Positions 33,370 through 39,414 of a stretch of DNA of 39,414 nt are shown here, one piece after another (within the stretch, counting starts at the first letter, position 1; each line of letters starts with the position of its first letter). The DNA is from Roseovarius marisflavi. GTDB taxonomy: Bacteria; Pseudomonadota; Alphaproteobacteria; Rhodobacterales; Rhodobacteraceae. The notes below the pieces were generated by a model that saw nothing but the letters and a program-made list of their open reading frames with translations, was not told the origin of the DNA and did no database searches. Location of the stretch: positions 7,501 to 46,914 of the forward strand of contig NZ_FRBN01000026.1 in the NCBI RefSeq assembly GCF_900142625.1, given 5' to 3'. Made by a program: the position numbers and the translations under genes.

Positions 33370-35157
33370 CTACTCGCCATAAGCCAGCCCCTCGCGGCGC
33401 GGATCGGCCCCGCCAAGCAGGGTGTCGCCCACCTCGATCACGTGCAGACCCGATGTCAGATCGCGCAGGCTTACCTCGTATCCCATCTCGCCAAGCGGGT
33501 CGGCCAATGCGCCCGCCGATGTGCCCGCCTCAAGGTCATAACTGCCAAAACGGTTCACAAGATGCGGCAGGCTTACGGCGGCTTGCACATCCATGCCCCA
33601 GTCGACCCAGGCAATGATGCTTTTGGTGACATAGGCGATGATCCGGCTGCCGCCAGGGCTTCCGATAATCAGCACCGGTTTGCCATCCTTGCGCAGGATC
33701 GTAGGCGCCATCGACGAACGCGGCCGCTTGCCCGGTTCAACCCGGTTGGCGATGGGCAGGCCCTTGTCATGGGTCGCAAAGGAGAAATCCGTGAGTTCGT
33801 TGTTGAGCAGAAATCCCCCCACCATCAGGCGCGACCCAAAGCCGTTTTCAATCGTCGTCGTCATCGAGAGCGCGTTGCCATAGCGGTCATAGATCGAAAT
33901 ATGCGAGGTCGAGGGAAGCTCGATCGCGTGGTCATCGCCCCAGTTGAGCGCGTGATCGAACTCGGGCGTGCCGGGGCTCACCTCAGGTAGCGCATCATCG
34001 CCGCCAAGCAGCTTGGCGCGCTCAGCGAGATAGCCGCTCGCCAGCAGGCCCTTGACCGGCACCGGCACGAAATCGCTATCGGCCAGATACCTGCCCCGGT
34101 CGGCAAAGGCGAGGCGGCTGGCATCGCCGATAAGCCGCCAGGCCTCGGGGTTCTGCGCGCCAAGCCCGGCAAGGTCATAGCCCTCAAGCAGGCCGAGGAT
34201 CTGCCCCACGGCCACCGCGCCAGAGGACGGCGGCCCCATGCCGCACACCTCATACCCGCGATAGGGCGCACAGACCGCAGCGCGCTCCTTGACCCGGTAG
34301 ATCGCAAGGTCAATCGGGGCCAGCACGCCCGAGCTTTTGCCCGATCGCTGAACCCGCTCGGCGATATCAAGCGCCATCTCGCCGGTGTAAAATCCGCGCG
34401 CGCCCGTCGTCGCCAACAGCCGGAGCGTGTCGGCATACTCGGGGTTGCGCAAGACCTGCCCCGCGCGCAGCGGCACACCGCCGGGCAGAAAATAATCGCG
34501 CGTGTCCTCGAACCGCGACAAGCGCTCGGCGCCGCCCGCAATCAGGGCGGCCAAGCGCGGGCTGACGGCAAAACCGTCTTGCGCCAGCGTGATCGCCTCG
34601 TCAAAAAGCCCCGGCCAGTCGGCGCGCCCCCAGCGGGCATGCGCCTCGGCCATCAGGGCCGGCGTGCCCGGTGCGCCGACTGAGCGCCCGCCAACCACCG
34701 CATCAAAGAACTTGAGCGGCTGACCGCTCTCGTCGAGAAACAGCTTGGGTGTCGCCGCCAACGGCGCGGTCTCGCGCCCGTCAAGCGTGGTGATCTTGCC
34801 GCTCGCCCCGTCATGCCAGACCAGAAACGCTCCGCCGCCAAGGCCCGAGCTTTGCGGCTCGACCAACCCGAGAACCGCCTGCACCGCGACCATGGCATCG
34901 GCGGCGGTTCCGCCTTGGGCCAGCACCCGCGCACCGGCATCCACCGCAAGCGGATTGGCGGCGGCGATCATCCAGTTTTCGGCCTCGACCGGTTGTCCGG
35001 CGTCTTTAAACGCGCGCGAAGCGGCCAGCCAGGGCGTGAGTTGTGCCAAGCCTGCGGCGGCCCCTTCCGGGGCAATCGCATCGGCGGCCTGTTGCGCCTG
35101 CGCGGGCCCAAGGGCCAACGCCAAAACCATCCCCGTCACCAACATCTTCAAGCGCAT
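33370..35157 (-). CDS. ggt: Gamma-glutamyltransferase (periplasmic glutathione hydrolase), 595 aa
   Basis: The enzyme cleaves the gamma-glutamyl bond of glutathione or transfers the glutamyl group to another acceptor, and matures by self-cleavage. The start at 35157 (MRLKMLVTGMVLALALGPAQA) gives a clear signal peptide, with GGGGG (complement of 35163-35167) 5 bases upstream. The long in-frame extension to 35274 has no ribosome site and overlaps the methyltransferase gene, so it is rejected. The nucleophile is Thr 417 in STSHISIYDRYGNALSMTTT, the cleavage site between large and small subunits. GLGGGAFLVWHDG, SMAPTILRKDGKP and IGSPGGSRIIAYV are also typical of the family. It sits 19 bases after the methyltransferase stop, a probable operon. 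Confidence 0.93.
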   Translation of the reverse strand: MRLKMLVTGMVLALALGPAQAQQAADAIAPEGAAAGLAQLTPWLAASRAFKDAGQPVEAENWMIAAANPLAVDAGARVLAQGGTAADAMVAVQAVLGLVEPQSSGLGGGAFLVWHDGASGKITTLDGRETAPLAATPKLFLDESGQPLKFFDAVVGGRSVGAPGTPALMAEAHARWGRADWPGLFDEAITLAQDGFAVSPRLAALIAGGAERLSRFEDTRDYFLPGGVPLRAGQVLRNPEYADTLRLLATTGARGFYTGEMALDIAERVQRSGKSSGVLAPIDLAIYRVKERAAVCAPYRGYEVCGMGPPSSGAVAVGQILGLLEGYDLAGLGAQNPEAWRLIGDASRLAFADRGRYLADSDFVPVPVKGLLASGYLAERAKLLGGDDALPEVSPGTPEFDHALNWGDDHAIELPSTSHISIYDRYGNALSMTTTIENGFGSRLMVGGFLLNNELTDFSFATHDKGLPIANRVEPGKRPRSSMAPTILRKDGKPVLIIGSPGGSRIIAYVTKSIIAWVDWGMDVQAAVSLPHLVNRFGSYDLEAGTSAGALADPLGEMGYEVSLRDLTSGLHVIEVGDTLLGGADPRREGLAYGE

Positions 35158-35176
35158 GATTGCCCCCATTTTCGGT

Positions 35177-36292
35177 TTAGCGAAGCACCCCCGTGCGGTG
35201 CAGCGTGATCTTGATCCCGCCATGCGCCACCGAGGTCGCATCCGGCAGAAACGGTAGTTCGGTCGCGCGCGCAAGGCCCGCGTCGCTTGTCACGAGCCCG
35301 ACGCGCCAGCCGCGAAACTGCGTGCGCAATACCTCGCCCAAGGCGCCGTAAAGCCCGAACAAAAGCTTGCGATTGCCGATCCGCGCGCCGTAGGGCGGGT
35401 TCACCACCACAAGGCCGCGCGGCCCCTCGGGGGGCAAAAGCGCGCTGATCGGCTGACAGGTGAACTCTGTGATGTGATCGACGCCCGCGCGCGCGGCATT
35501 GGCCGTGGCCATGCGCACAGCACCCGCATCGCGGTCAAACCCGTAAAAGCGCAGGGCTGTGTCGCGCGGCGCTCCACCGGCGCGCATCGCCTCCCAGGCC
35601 TCCGCGTCATATCCGGCCATGTCCTGAAACGCGAAATGGCGCGCGCGCCCCGGCAACAGACCAAGCGCCATCTCTGCCGCCTCGATCGGAAAGGTGCCGG
35701 AACCACACATCGGATCGACCACCGGCTCGCTCCCGTCATAGCCACATTCGCGCAGGAACAACGAGGCCAGCGTTTCGCGCATCGGGGCCTTGCCCACCGC
35801 CTCTTTATAGCCGCGCCGATGCAAAGGCTCGCCCGAGGTATCAAGGCTGAAGGTGACAAGATCATCCTCAATCCGCGCCATAAGGCGCAGCGGGGCCGCA
35901 TCATCCAGCGGCGCACCAAGGGTCTCGGAAATCGCGCGCTTGATCCGCTCGCTGGCGGCCCCGGCGTGATAGATTTTCGACTTGCGACAGATCACCTCGA
36001 CCCGCAGGGGCACATCGGGGCGCAAAAACGCCGCCCAGTCGAATTTGCGTGATCGCTTATCAAGCTGCGCGAGGTGAAAGGCGCGAAACGATCCGATCCG
36101 CGCCAGCACCCGCCCGGCACCGCGCAATTCGAGATTGGCACGCTGCACATCGGGCCAGTCGCCCATGAAACTAAGGCCACCCGGATGCTGGGTGGTGGGG
36201 CCAAAGCCCTTTTCGGCGGTCTCTGCGGCCAATGCGGCCTCAAGTCCGGGCGGGGCGGCGAGAAAGATCTCAAAGGGCTGGGCTGTGCTCAT
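35177..36292 (-). CDS. THUMP-domain class I SAM-dependent RNA N2-guanine methyltransferase, 371 aa
   Basis: This probably methylates guanine N2 in 23S rRNA, like the N-terminal half of RlmL or the stand-alone YpsC-type enzymes. A ferredoxin-like plus THUMP region covers ~1-160 (AAPPGLEAALAAE, LRVEVICRKSKIYHAGAA). The Rossmann methyltransferase domain follows, with VVDPMCGSGTFPIEAA (DPMCGSGT at 193-200) as the SAM loop and NPPYG at 298-302 as the catalytic motif for exocyclic amines. The length matches the single-domain version rather than the fused RlmKL of gamma-proteobacteria. GAGGG lies a few bases before the ATG. The exact target base cannot be read from the sequence. Confidence 0.9.
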   Translation of the reverse strand: MSTAQPFEIFLAAPPGLEAALAAETAEKGFGPTTQHPGGLSFMGDWPDVQRANLELRGAGRVLARIGSFRAFHLAQLDKRSRKFDWAAFLRPDVPLRVEVICRKSKIYHAGAASERIKRAISETLGAPLDDAAPLRLMARIEDDLVTFSLDTSGEPLHRRGYKEAVGKAPMRETLASLFLRECGYDGSEPVVDPMCGSGTFPIEAAEMALGLLPGRARHFAFQDMAGYDAEAWEAMRAGGAPRDTALRFYGFDRDAGAVRMATANAARAGVDHITEFTCQPISALLPPEGPRGLVVVNPPYGARIGNRKLLFGLYGALGEVLRTQFRGWRVGLVTSDAGLARATELPFLPDATSVAHGGIKITLHRTGVLR

Positions 36293-36355
36293 CGCACCCT
36301 CATAGGGCCATTCACGGCAAGATGCGAGCGGTCACGCGGGCCGCCCCGCACCCGG

Positions 36356-37342
36356 TCAAAGCATGGCGGGCACAACCTGATCGGGCGGGCGGTGACCGTC
36401 ATCAAAGGTCTTGATATTGACCAGAACCTTTTCGCCCATCTCGATGCGCCCCTCAAGCGTGGCCGAGCCCATGTGCGGCAAGAGAACCACGTTCTTAAGC
36501 TCGCGCAGGCGCGGGTTGATTTCGGCGCCATGCTCATAGACATCCAGCCCGGCCCCGGCGATTTCGCCCGACCGCAACATCCGGGTGAGGGCGTTTTCGT
36601 CGATCACTTCGCCACGGCTGGTGTTCACGATCACCGCGTCCGGCTTCATCAGCTTGAGACGCCGCGCGTTCATCAGGTGAAAGGTCGAGGGCGTATGCGG
36701 GCAATTCACGCTGATCACATCCATCCGCGCGACCATCTGGTCAAGGCTTTCCCAATAGGTCGCGCCAAGCTCCTGTTCGATCTCAGGGCGCAGACGGCGG
36801 CGGTTGTGATAATGAATCTGCATGCCAAAGGCCGCCGCGCGCCGCGCCACCGCCTGACCGATCCGGCCCATGCCGAGAATGCCAAGACGGCGCCCGGCAA
36901 CGCGCCCGCCAAGCAGGGCATTGGGCGACCAGCCCTGCCATTCGCCGGCCTGCATCCGGGCAAGCCCCTCGGGCAAACGCCGGGTCACACAGAGGATAAG
37001 CGCGAGCGTCATATCAGCCGTATCATCGGCGGAAACACCGGGCGTGTTTGACACAAGAATGCCATGCTGGCGCGCGGTATGAACGTCGATATGATCCACC
37101 CCCGCGCCATAATTCGCAATAAGCTTTAGCCGATCACCGGCCTGCGCAATCACCCCCGCATCAATCTTGTCGCTTAACGTCGGCACCAGAACATCGGCCT
37201 CTTTCACCGCCTTGATAAGGTCGGCACGCGTCATCGGTTCGTCGCGTTCCGGCAACGTAAGGTCGAAAAGCTCGCTCATCCGTTTTTCAACAGGTTCCGG
37301 CAAGCGTCGCGTTACGACAACACTCAGGCGTGTAGATGGCAT
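36356..37342 (-). CDS. D-2-hydroxyacid dehydrogenase (glyoxylate/hydroxypyruvate reductase type), 328 aa
   Basis: This NAD(P)-dependent oxidoreductase probably reduces glyoxylate or hydroxypyruvate to glycolate or D-glycerate. GMGRIG at 157-162 is the dinucleotide-binding loop, followed by HNRRR at 179-183; basic residues here favour NADPH. NTSRGEVIDE gives the catalytic Arg 243, and LLPHMGSAT gives His 290. The usual E-P pair after DV(F/Y)E is replaced by HGAE, so the catalytic Glu is E270 or E274, which I cannot settle. The ATG at 37342 has a strong AAGGAGGG site 5 bases upstream; the longer frame to 37660 overlaps the divergent SH3 gene and is rejected. The gene is divergent from the SH3 gene, with a 112-base gap. 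Confidence 0.9.
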   Translation of the reverse strand: MPSTRLSVVVTRRLPEPVEKRMSELFDLTLPERDEPMTRADLIKAVKEADVLVPTLSDKIDAGVIAQAGDRLKLIANYGAGVDHIDVHTARQHGILVSNTPGVSADDTADMTLALILCVTRRLPEGLARMQAGEWQGWSPNALLGGRVAGRRLGILGMGRIGQAVARRAAAFGMQIHYHNRRRLRPEIEQELGATYWESLDQMVARMDVISVNCPHTPSTFHLMNARRLKLMKPDAVIVNTSRGEVIDENALTRMLRSGEIAGAGLDVYEHGAEINPRLRELKNVVLLPHMGSATLEGRIEMGEKVLVNIKTFDDGHRPPDQVVPAML

Positions 37343-37454
37343 CAAGACCCTCCTTGTGCTTTGCAATTCAAGCGCGTTGCTGCCAGAGTGACGCAGGAAC
37401 GAGCGGGGCACAAGAACCCCGTGCGCATTGTCGAGCATAAATCGGATAAAGACC

Positions 37455-37949
37455 ATGAAATCAGGTATTGCCGCCTTCACGGCGCTGGTGCTGTCACTGC
37501 CAATGGCGGGGGCCGCCCAGGAGCGCGGCCCCGTCACCAACCTGCCACTGCCACGCTTTGTGTCGATGAAGGCGTCCGAGGGCAATGTGCGGCGCGGTCC
37601 AAGCCTGACCCATCGGATCGACTGGGTGTTCAAGCACCGCGACATGCCGCTTGAGATCACCGCAGAGCATGGCCATTGGCGCCGTGTGCGCGATCGTGAC
37701 GGCGCCGGGGGCTGGGTGCATTACACCCTTTTGTCAGGCGTGCGCACCGCGATTGTCGAGCAGGACATGCTGGATCTTCTGGCCAAGCCCGAGCCCGGCG
37801 CGATGGTCGCAGCACGGCTTGAAAGTGGCGTGATTGCCCGACTCGAAGAATGTGGGCCCGACTGGTGCGAGATTTCAGCCGCCGGATATGACGGCTGGGC
37901 GCCCAAATCGGCGCTCTGGGGCGTGGACGCCGGTGAGGTGTTTGAATAG
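37455..37949 (+). CDS. Exported bacterial SH3-domain protein, 164 aa
   Basis: The signal peptide is MKSGIAAFTALVLSLPMAGA, with probable cleavage before AQE. The mature part has one good bacterial SH3 domain (FVSMKASEGNVRRGPS ... HWRRVRDRDGAGGWVHYTLL) and a second, weaker one (AVARLESG-like, then WCEISAAGYDGWAPKSALWG). Such domains often bind peptidoglycan or metals in the periplasm. The ATG at 37455 has only a poor ribosome site; the TTG at 37428 is less likely because it adds residues before the signal peptide. Followed directly by a terminator, so transcribed alone. Confidence 0.85.
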   Translation: MKSGIAAFTALVLSLPMAGAAQERGPVTNLPLPRFVSMKASEGNVRRGPSLTHRIDWVFKHRDMPLEITAEHGHWRRVRDRDGAGGWVHYTLLSGVRTAIVEQDMLDLLAKPEPGAMVAARLESGVIARLEECGPDWCEISAAGYDGWAPKSALWGVDAGEVFE

Positions 37950-37953
37950 GATC

Positions 37954-37977
37954 AACCTGATTTTTCAGGTTGTTTTT
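37954..37977 (+). terminator. Rho-independent terminator of the SH3 gene
   Basis: AACCTGA (37954-37960) pairs perfectly with TCAGGTT (37965-37971) around a TTTT loop, followed by G and five T. It starts 5 bases after the SH3 stop codon. Confidence 0.88.
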
Positions 37978-38040
37978 CCTTTACTATCAAACACATGGAC
38001 AACATTCGACAGTTCGACACGTTTTTTTTGCCTTCCGCTC

Positions 38041-38069
38041 TTGAACCGCGCCAAGGTCCAGAGTAATTA
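38041..38069 (+). promoter_or_regulatory. Candidate sigma-70 promoter of tRNA-Gln
   Basis: TTGAAC (38041-38046) and TAATTA (38064-38069) are exactly 17 bases apart, and the -10 ends 12 bases before the tRNA starts. The -10 is a fair but not perfect match. Confidence 0.5.
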
Positions 38070-38081
38070 CCGCGACACGAT

Positions 38082-38156
38082 TGGGGTGTGGCCTAGCGGT
38101 AGGGCAACTGTTTTTGGTACAGGAGATCGTAGGTTCGAATCCTACCACCCCAGCCA
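38082..38156 (+). tRNA. trnQ: tRNA-Gln, anticodon UUG
   Basis: The acceptor stem TGGGGTG (38082-38088) pairs with CACCCCA (38146-38152), followed by discriminator G and encoded CCA (38154-38156). The D-loop has AGCGGTAG. The anticodon arm is CTGT-TTTTGGT-ACAG, giving anticodon TTG in the 7-base loop. The T-arm reads GTAGG-TTCGAAT-CCTAC. All four arms are intact, so it should be functional; it reads CAA directly and CAG by wobble. Confidence 0.96.
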
Positions 38157-38352
38157 GCAACCATTTTTTCATGAAATTCAAATACTTAGTCCGGAAGAGA
38201 TTTTAGACTCCGGAACACTTCTCCAGAACTCTCATCCGGCACTATGCAAGCACAAAGGTCGACAGACGACTCGGAATGACCGGCAGGCAAATTGTGGCGG
38301 CAGTGGCTGCGTCGAAATTGGACCTCACACTCAACAAACCCAAGACGCATCC

Positions 38353-38493
38353 AGATTCCCAGTTGACGGGGGCCTCACCTCGCGGCGGATCGACATTCTC
38401 GCGCGCGAGCGCACAACGGGTGACTGGCTTATTGTCGAGTTGAAGCGCGCCGAAGCGAAGTCGGCATACCTTCCCTATAATAGGTATAAGTAA
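38353..38493 (+). pseudogene. Truncated nuclease-like (NucS/DUF91-type) gene fragment
   Basis: The frame reads RFPVDGG, then SRRIDILARERTTGDWLIVE and LKRAEAK. This resembles the catalytic core of NucS-like endonucleases (RIDLLARD ... VVIELKRG), where the Asp, Glu and Lys bind the metal. The real N-terminus is missing: the frame upstream runs through the tRNA gene and has no start. The similarity stops near 38467, where composition changes to phage-like sequence and the frame ends at 38493. The fragment is therefore broken at both ends. The family call rests on this short core only. Confidence 0.5.
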
Positions 38494-38551
38494 TGGATAA
38501 GAAGGAAGAGGAGGAGACCCTAGGAAGGGAACCTTAATAGGAACCCTAGGT

Positions 38552-38576
38552 AAGGCCTTGTATTACCCAAGGTCTT
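38552..38576 (+). terminator. Phage-like terminator hairpin
   Basis: AAGGCCTTG (38552-38560) pairs with CAAGGTCTT (38568-38576), with one G-U wobble, around a 7-base loop, followed by GGCCTTTCC. Upstream, ACCCTAGG occurs twice (38517-38524 and 38543-38550) in A/G-rich sequence unlike the chromosomal genes. The weak T-run makes terminator activity uncertain. Confidence 0.35.
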
Positions 38577-38623
38577 GGCCTTTCCTGCTGCAGGAATACC
38601 CCCCAGTGCGTTAAGGCCCCCGA

Positions 38624-38866
38624 ATGGCGAAGATAGATGACCCCCGACATTCCAGACCCCTAGACGTACACCGGTGGTCAGAGCACCCTGAGGTAAAGGC
38701 CTTGGTGGGGGAGGTCTGGGAGGGGTACTTGCCGCCTGAGATTGCAGGGGAACAGGGCCCGGGGCCTAAGAGCACTTGCGTCCCAAACCGGACCTTCATA
38801 ACCTTTGCAGCGAACGGCGGCTTCGAGCCGATTTCGTTGAAAAACTCGTCCTTGATCGAGGTATAA
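38624..38866 (+). pseudogene. Unrecognised 80-codon ORF, probably truncated by the insertion sequence
   Basis: The first ~58 residues read like a real protein (MAKIDDPRHSRPLDVHRWSE, then HPEVKALVGEVWEGYLPPEI), with no domain I can name. The last ~20 residues (FAANGGFEPISLKNSSLIEV) are encoded by sequence that looks like the left end of the insertion sequence, so the original 3' part of the gene has probably been displaced. The A/G-rich spacer before it suggests phage or plasmid origin. No good ribosome site is visible. Confidence 0.35.
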
Positions 38867-38867
38867 T
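38837..38867 (+). promoter_or_regulatory. Candidate transposase promoter
   Basis: TTGAAA (38837-38842) and a consensus TATAAT (38862-38867) lie 19 bases apart, 39 bases before the transposase ATG. The spacer is longer than ideal. Confidence 0.4.
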
Positions 38868-38906
38868 CTGCTGATTCAATTCTCTCAGCGAACGGGAGGA
38901 TTGGGG

Positions 38907-39414
38907 ATGATGGGACCGAGGCAAGAGTCGCAGGCAGCTTTGTTCTACGAGTTCTCGCTAGAGGATCACGTTCCCCAAAATCACTTGGTGCGGTCAATTG
39001 ATCGGTTCGTTGATCTGACTGATCTCCGCACGCATTTGGCTGACTTCTATAGTCACACCGGTCGTCCTTCCATTGACCCAGAACTTCTGATCCGCATGCT
39101 TTTGATCGGATATTGCTTTGGCATCCGATCTGAGCGACGGCTTTGCGAGGAGGTGCATCTAAACCTCGCTTGCCGCTGGTTTTGTCGGCTCGATCTGACG
39201 GACCGCATCCCTGATCATTCAAGCTTTTCGAAGAACCGTCATGGCCGGTTCCGCGAAAGCGATCTGCTGCGCCATGTGTTCGAGACGACGGTTGCGCGTT
39301 GCATGAAAGAAGGCTTGGTTGGCGGTCAGGGCTTCGCGGTTGATGCCAGCCTGATCAGCGCCGACGTCCGAAAACAGAACTCGAGCAATCCCGAGGATTG
39401 GGCGGCCCGCGAGG
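38907..39414 (+). CDS. IS5/IS1182-family transposase, N-terminal 169 codons (partial)
   Basis: A DDE transposase cut by the window edge. The start ATG at 38907 has GGGAGG (38894-38899) 7 bases upstream; ATG at 38910 is also possible. Family-typical phrases are RSIDRFVDLTDLR, GRPSIDPELLIRMLLIGYCF, IRSERRLCEEVHLNLACRWF, DHSSFSKNRHGRFRESD and GFAVDASLISADVRKQNS. The Asp in VDAS is the first acidic residue of the catalytic triad. No frameshift is seen in the visible part, so the copy may be active. Confidence 0.88.
   Translation, partial: MMGPRQESQAALFYEFSLEDHVPQNHLVRSIDRFVDLTDLRTHLADFYSHTGRPSIDPELLIRMLLIGYCFGIRSERRLCEEVHLNLACRWFCRLDLTDRIPDHSSFSKNRHGRFRESDLLRHVFETTVARCMKEGLVGGQGFAVDASLISADVRKQNSSNPEDWAARE

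Larger units (their letters stand above)
38800..39414 (+). mobile_element. 5' part of an IS5/IS1182-type insertion sequence
   Basis: The transposase gene is preceded by a short palindrome, CGGCTTCGAGCCG (38818-38830), and then by promoter-like elements. The left end probably lies between about 38790 and 38830, but the terminal repeat cannot be fixed without the right end, which is beyond the window. Confidence 0.6.

Noticed and set aside
35158..35274. N-terminal extension of ggt to 35274
   Set aside because: It overlaps the 3' end of the methyltransferase, has no ribosome site, and would bury the signal peptide.
37343..37660. Extension of the dehydrogenase to 37660
   Set aside because: It covers the divergent SH3 gene; the ATG at 37342 has a near-perfect Shine-Dalgarno sequence and starts the conserved domain.
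37834..38493. A single 219-codon gene running from the SH3 gene through the tRNA
   Set aside because: It crosses a terminator and an intact tRNA and has no start or ribosome site; only its last part resembles a protein, treated as a fragment.
38611..39222. 203-codon minus-strand ORF opposite the transposase
   Set aside because: It is antisense to a clear transposase and has no recognisable domain.

Overview
The window is GC-rich and reads as alphaproteobacterial, most likely Rhodobacterales (Roseobacter group). The reasons are codon use, the short UUG-decoding glutamine tRNA, and the gene run SH3 protein / D-2-hydroxyacid dehydrogenase / THUMP RNA methyltransferase / gamma-glutamyltransferase. 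The last point rests on recalled synteny, not on a search.

Region 1 (46-30009) is one functional block. A 7,728-residue repeat protein (891-24077, minus) fills almost 60% of the window. It has an N-terminal LEPR-XLL-type motif (MEPRILL), thousands of residues of beta-solenoid repeats, three Calx-beta-like modules and more than 1,100 residues of RTX calcium-binding repeats. Upstream on the same strand lie three tightly spaced genes: a membrane adaptor with two GAF-like domains and a HlyD domain; a PqqD-like / M50 metalloprotease / HlyD fusion; and a SecA-derived protein whose Walker A segment is deleted. A small periplasmic HlyD-type adaptor (46-840, plus) converges on the giant gene and shares a bidirectional terminator with it. 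I infer a dedicated export and processing system for the giant surface protein, in which the PqqD-like domain and protease handle its N-terminus, the SecA-like protein acts as a non-ATPase targeting factor, and the adaptors span the periplasm. No ABC ATPase or outer-membrane channel is in view.

Region 2 (30399-33361) is a copper-resistance unit. A MerR/CueR-type promoter with a perfect 17-bp operator and a 19-bp spacer drives a CopA P1B-ATPase, whose stop overlaps the start of a CueR-like regulator. A REP-like palindrome closes the unit.

Region 3 (33370-37977) holds housekeeping genes: gamma-glutamyltransferase and a THUMP/SAM RNA methyltransferase (probable operon, minus), a D-2-hydroxyacid dehydrogenase (minus), and an exported SH3-domain protein (plus) with a clear terminator.

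Region 4 (38041-39414) is a tRNA-Gln(UUG) gene followed by degraded accessory DNA: a nuclease-like gene fragment, phage-like spacer sequence, a truncated 80-codon ORF, and the 5' part of an IS5/IS1182-type insertion sequence that runs off the window.
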